From: Lolium rigidum
Lineage: Eukaryota; Streptophyta; Magnoliopsida; Poales; Poaceae
Reading direction: 5' to 3'
DNA length: 64,000 nt
Assembly: GCF_022539505.1 (NCBI RefSeq)
Contig: NC_061510.1
Span: 37,845,047-37,909,046 of the forward strand
In this document: positions 62,146 through 64,000 of the stretch, piece after piece
Position numbering within the stretch: the first letter of the stretch is position 1
Layout of the letters: each line of letters starts with the position of its first letter
Translations under genes and position numbers: made by a program
The notes under the pieces: generated by a model
What the model was told of the DNA's origin: nothing
The model's input: the letters and a program-made list of their open reading frames with translations, nothing else
The model's database searches: none

Positions 62146-63120
62146 TTAAGTTTCTTCGTATATCTTTAGACTTAAAAGTTGTACTAAAGTAAAATAAATG
62201 AAACTCCGCAAGATCGACGGCCACATGTTTTATGTGAGAATTTCTAGCTTGTTTGTTTTCCTGTTGTAATGTGCTAACAGGTTTTAGATACATTTTGATA
62301 CTTAGGAACATATATTATATTAGATATACCAGAAAAACATGACAATTATATTGACAGATGGACGCACTATTATTCTACATAAGTTCTACTATATTATCTA
62401 GCCTTTTGGGCTATATGTGATATTAATATATAAGAAATCCAGTTGAGATTTCCAGCACCATATATAGTACATTGTCATGATATTTTCTAATAAGAAACAT
62501 CTTGTTGAGCGCATACAATATGCTTAAACTAAACTAAACTAAACCGACAATCTTTCATGGGTTTTCCACATTAATATTTTTCATCTTATGGTGGAAATCT
62601 CAAGCTTTTCCAATCATCGGAGTAAGGTGTGTTTCCTTGAGAGGATTGTTTTATAAATTAGTTTTTAATGCTTTGTATCTCTTTATTTGAAAATGATAAT
62701 TTGTATCTCTTTGCACGTTTTATACTAAAATATAAATCTAGTTATTTTTATATTACTTTTGTATACTCATTGGTTGCTTGAGTTTTTCTCCATTTTCAAG
62801 GGTCCGTTGGTTTAGGTAAAAATCCTTTTTTCACCATGTGTTTGTTTTTAACAATATGTTTTCATTGTTATTTTTCCATGATTTCTATATTTTTCCACTC
62901 TGTTTTCATTCCTAGATGCACACTTATTTTCGTTTGTTTCCACTCTGTTTTCTATCCTAGATGCATCAGTAAACTACAAATATGATATGTTTTGGTCTAG
63001 AGGACGTATATGGGCTAGATGGAAACCAAAAATGAAAAGGTTACAGGAAGATAAAAATTAAATGTAGCATTTTCTTGATCTTTTTCGTAACTGCATGCGT
63101 CCGTTTAGTGGAAAGAAAAA
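62146..63120. other. AT-rich intergenic DNA
   Basis: No gene or element end is recognised. A short diverged tandem (ttccactctgttttca... / ttccactctgttttct...) is visible at about 62897-62960. Confidence 0.4.
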
Positions 63121-63760
63121 TGTTGTCGAGGGAGCTCCTCGTAATGCCCACCATGAGGGGCTTAGGGTTGACAGAATCCTGCAAGCTAGCACTCGACATC
63201 GGATATTAAACAAATGGGGAGAGCGATTTACCCAGGTTCGGGACCCTCGATGAGGTAAAACCCTTACTTCCTACTTGTCTGATCTTGATTATCGAATATG
63301 TTGCGTTACAATGGGATAGTCGATGGGCTGCTATGGACGACTCGCCGAGAGACGATGATTCTAGGGTTTTTGCTCTAAGTTGCGATGTTGTACGTACTAT
63401 TGTTCTGTTGTTCGGCAGGCTCTCTCCTGGCCTTTATATAGCAGAACAGGTCCCAAGAGTCTTGTCCGAACTCGACTAGGTTATAATGAAACATATTCTA
63501 ATTTTTCCTTTAACGGTATCTTCTTGCCTTGTTCGCCAAGAATCTATTTCTAGAAGGTCTCCTTTGTTGGAACCGACGTATGGGTCCACCTTGGTCCTTG
63601 GGAAATCTTCATGGGCGCCTAGCTAGGCTAAATGAGGTAGACTAATATCGGGTGTCCGAAGGGTAATGCCCGCATCAAGTTCCTGCGTTAGCAATGGTTG
63701 CATGCATCCTTTGAGAGGATACCATGCCGACTTCCCATCTATTTACCACAACAAGTTTTA
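63121..63760 (-). mobile_element. Gypsy-type LTR, minus orientation
   Basis: On the plus strand it begins TGTTGTCGAGGGAGC. The stretch tttacccaggttcggg (about 63228-63243) is common in grass Gypsy LTRs. A minus-strand TATATAAA box lies at about 63433-63441. The far end is not defined. Confidence 0.5.
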
Positions 63761-64000
63761 CTACAATAAGTTCTGCCCGACTCCAATGAGGGAGGGCGAG
63801 GATGGCAAGCCTTGGCTTGGTCTTGTGTTTTTTTTTGTCTTTGCTACGTCATCCAAGGACCTATTTATATTTTTATTATATTTGCTCTTTGTACTAATGC
63901 TAATAATTATTAATAGAATTTTGACTTTTTCGCAAAAAATAATAGAATAGGTAGTCCCTCTATACCGCTTTATTGGCCCCATAACGGTTTTTGAAAAATC
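63761..64000. other. Unassigned sequence at window end
   Basis: No feature recognised; a T-run lies near 63831. Confidence 0.3.

Overview
This is nuclear DNA from a pooid grass (Lolium/Festuca, Avena or Triticeae kin; the species cannot be fixed from the sequence). Support comes from a BARE/WIS/Angela-type LTR at 59295-60985, Stowaway MITEs with TA duplications, large nested LTR retrotransposons of grass type, and a GC-rich, apparently intronless RING-H2 gene. Three gaps of exactly 100 N (13766-13865, 33362-33461, 46127-46226) are scaffold gaps of unknown true size, and each sits at a retroelement boundary.

Only one host gene looks intact: an ATL-type RING-H2 E3 ubiquitin ligase at 40369-41214 (+). 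Its 3' flank is duplicated about 1.25 kb downstream. A second host gene survives only as debris: the start of a PHT1-type phosphate transporter, with an apparent promoter (3163-3620, +), an inverted partial copy (3637-3714, -), a duplicated promoter block (3761-3980) and a third scrap at 873-926 (-).

Region by region. 0-6 kb: a possible CACTA element and the PHT1 debris. 6-10.1 kb: an LTR remnant, then a Gypsy element with a complete 889-bp 5' LTR, primer-binding site and broken gag, cut at 10124. 10.1-21.75 kb: a nest of one retrotransposon family ('B': LTRs of about 1.6 kb, TGATACG...GCCATCA) and a related LTR family ('C': about 1.7 kb, TGATACG...GACATCA). It holds a minus-strand B copy, a plus-strand B copy with a gag-protease reading frame, and a solo C LTR with a perfect CCCGC target duplication inside the B 3' LTR. 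21.75-25.8 kb: a minus-strand Copia element whose gag-pol frame is broken by two nonsense codons and cut off inside reverse transcriptase. 25.8-33.4 kb: LTR relics, tandem repeats and a MITE. 33.5-38.05 kb: a third B copy inside a C LTR. 38-39.6 kb: retroelement-like noncoding DNA. 39.7-45.4 kb: the gene-bearing island. 46.2-54.9 kb: a complete, young, non-autonomous Tat-lineage Gypsy element. It carries gag on the minus strand and spliced antisense reading frames of the PF04195 ('putative gypsy type transposon') kind on the plus strand, but no protease, RT, RNase H or integrase. 55.2-55.9 kb: a 772-bp near-perfect palindrome next to an Athila-like 3' end. 57.2-61.2 kb: a minus-strand LTR relic holding a BARE-type solo LTR. 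61.2-62.1 kb: a decayed Gypsy pol fragment. 63.1 kb onward: another minus-strand LTR.

The strongest unexplained signals are the reiterated polypurine-tract motifs in both the B family and the Tat element, the pol-less Tat element with two homologous antisense modules, the long palindrome, and the inverted PHT1 start with duplicated promoter. I found no operon-like or CRISPR-like system.
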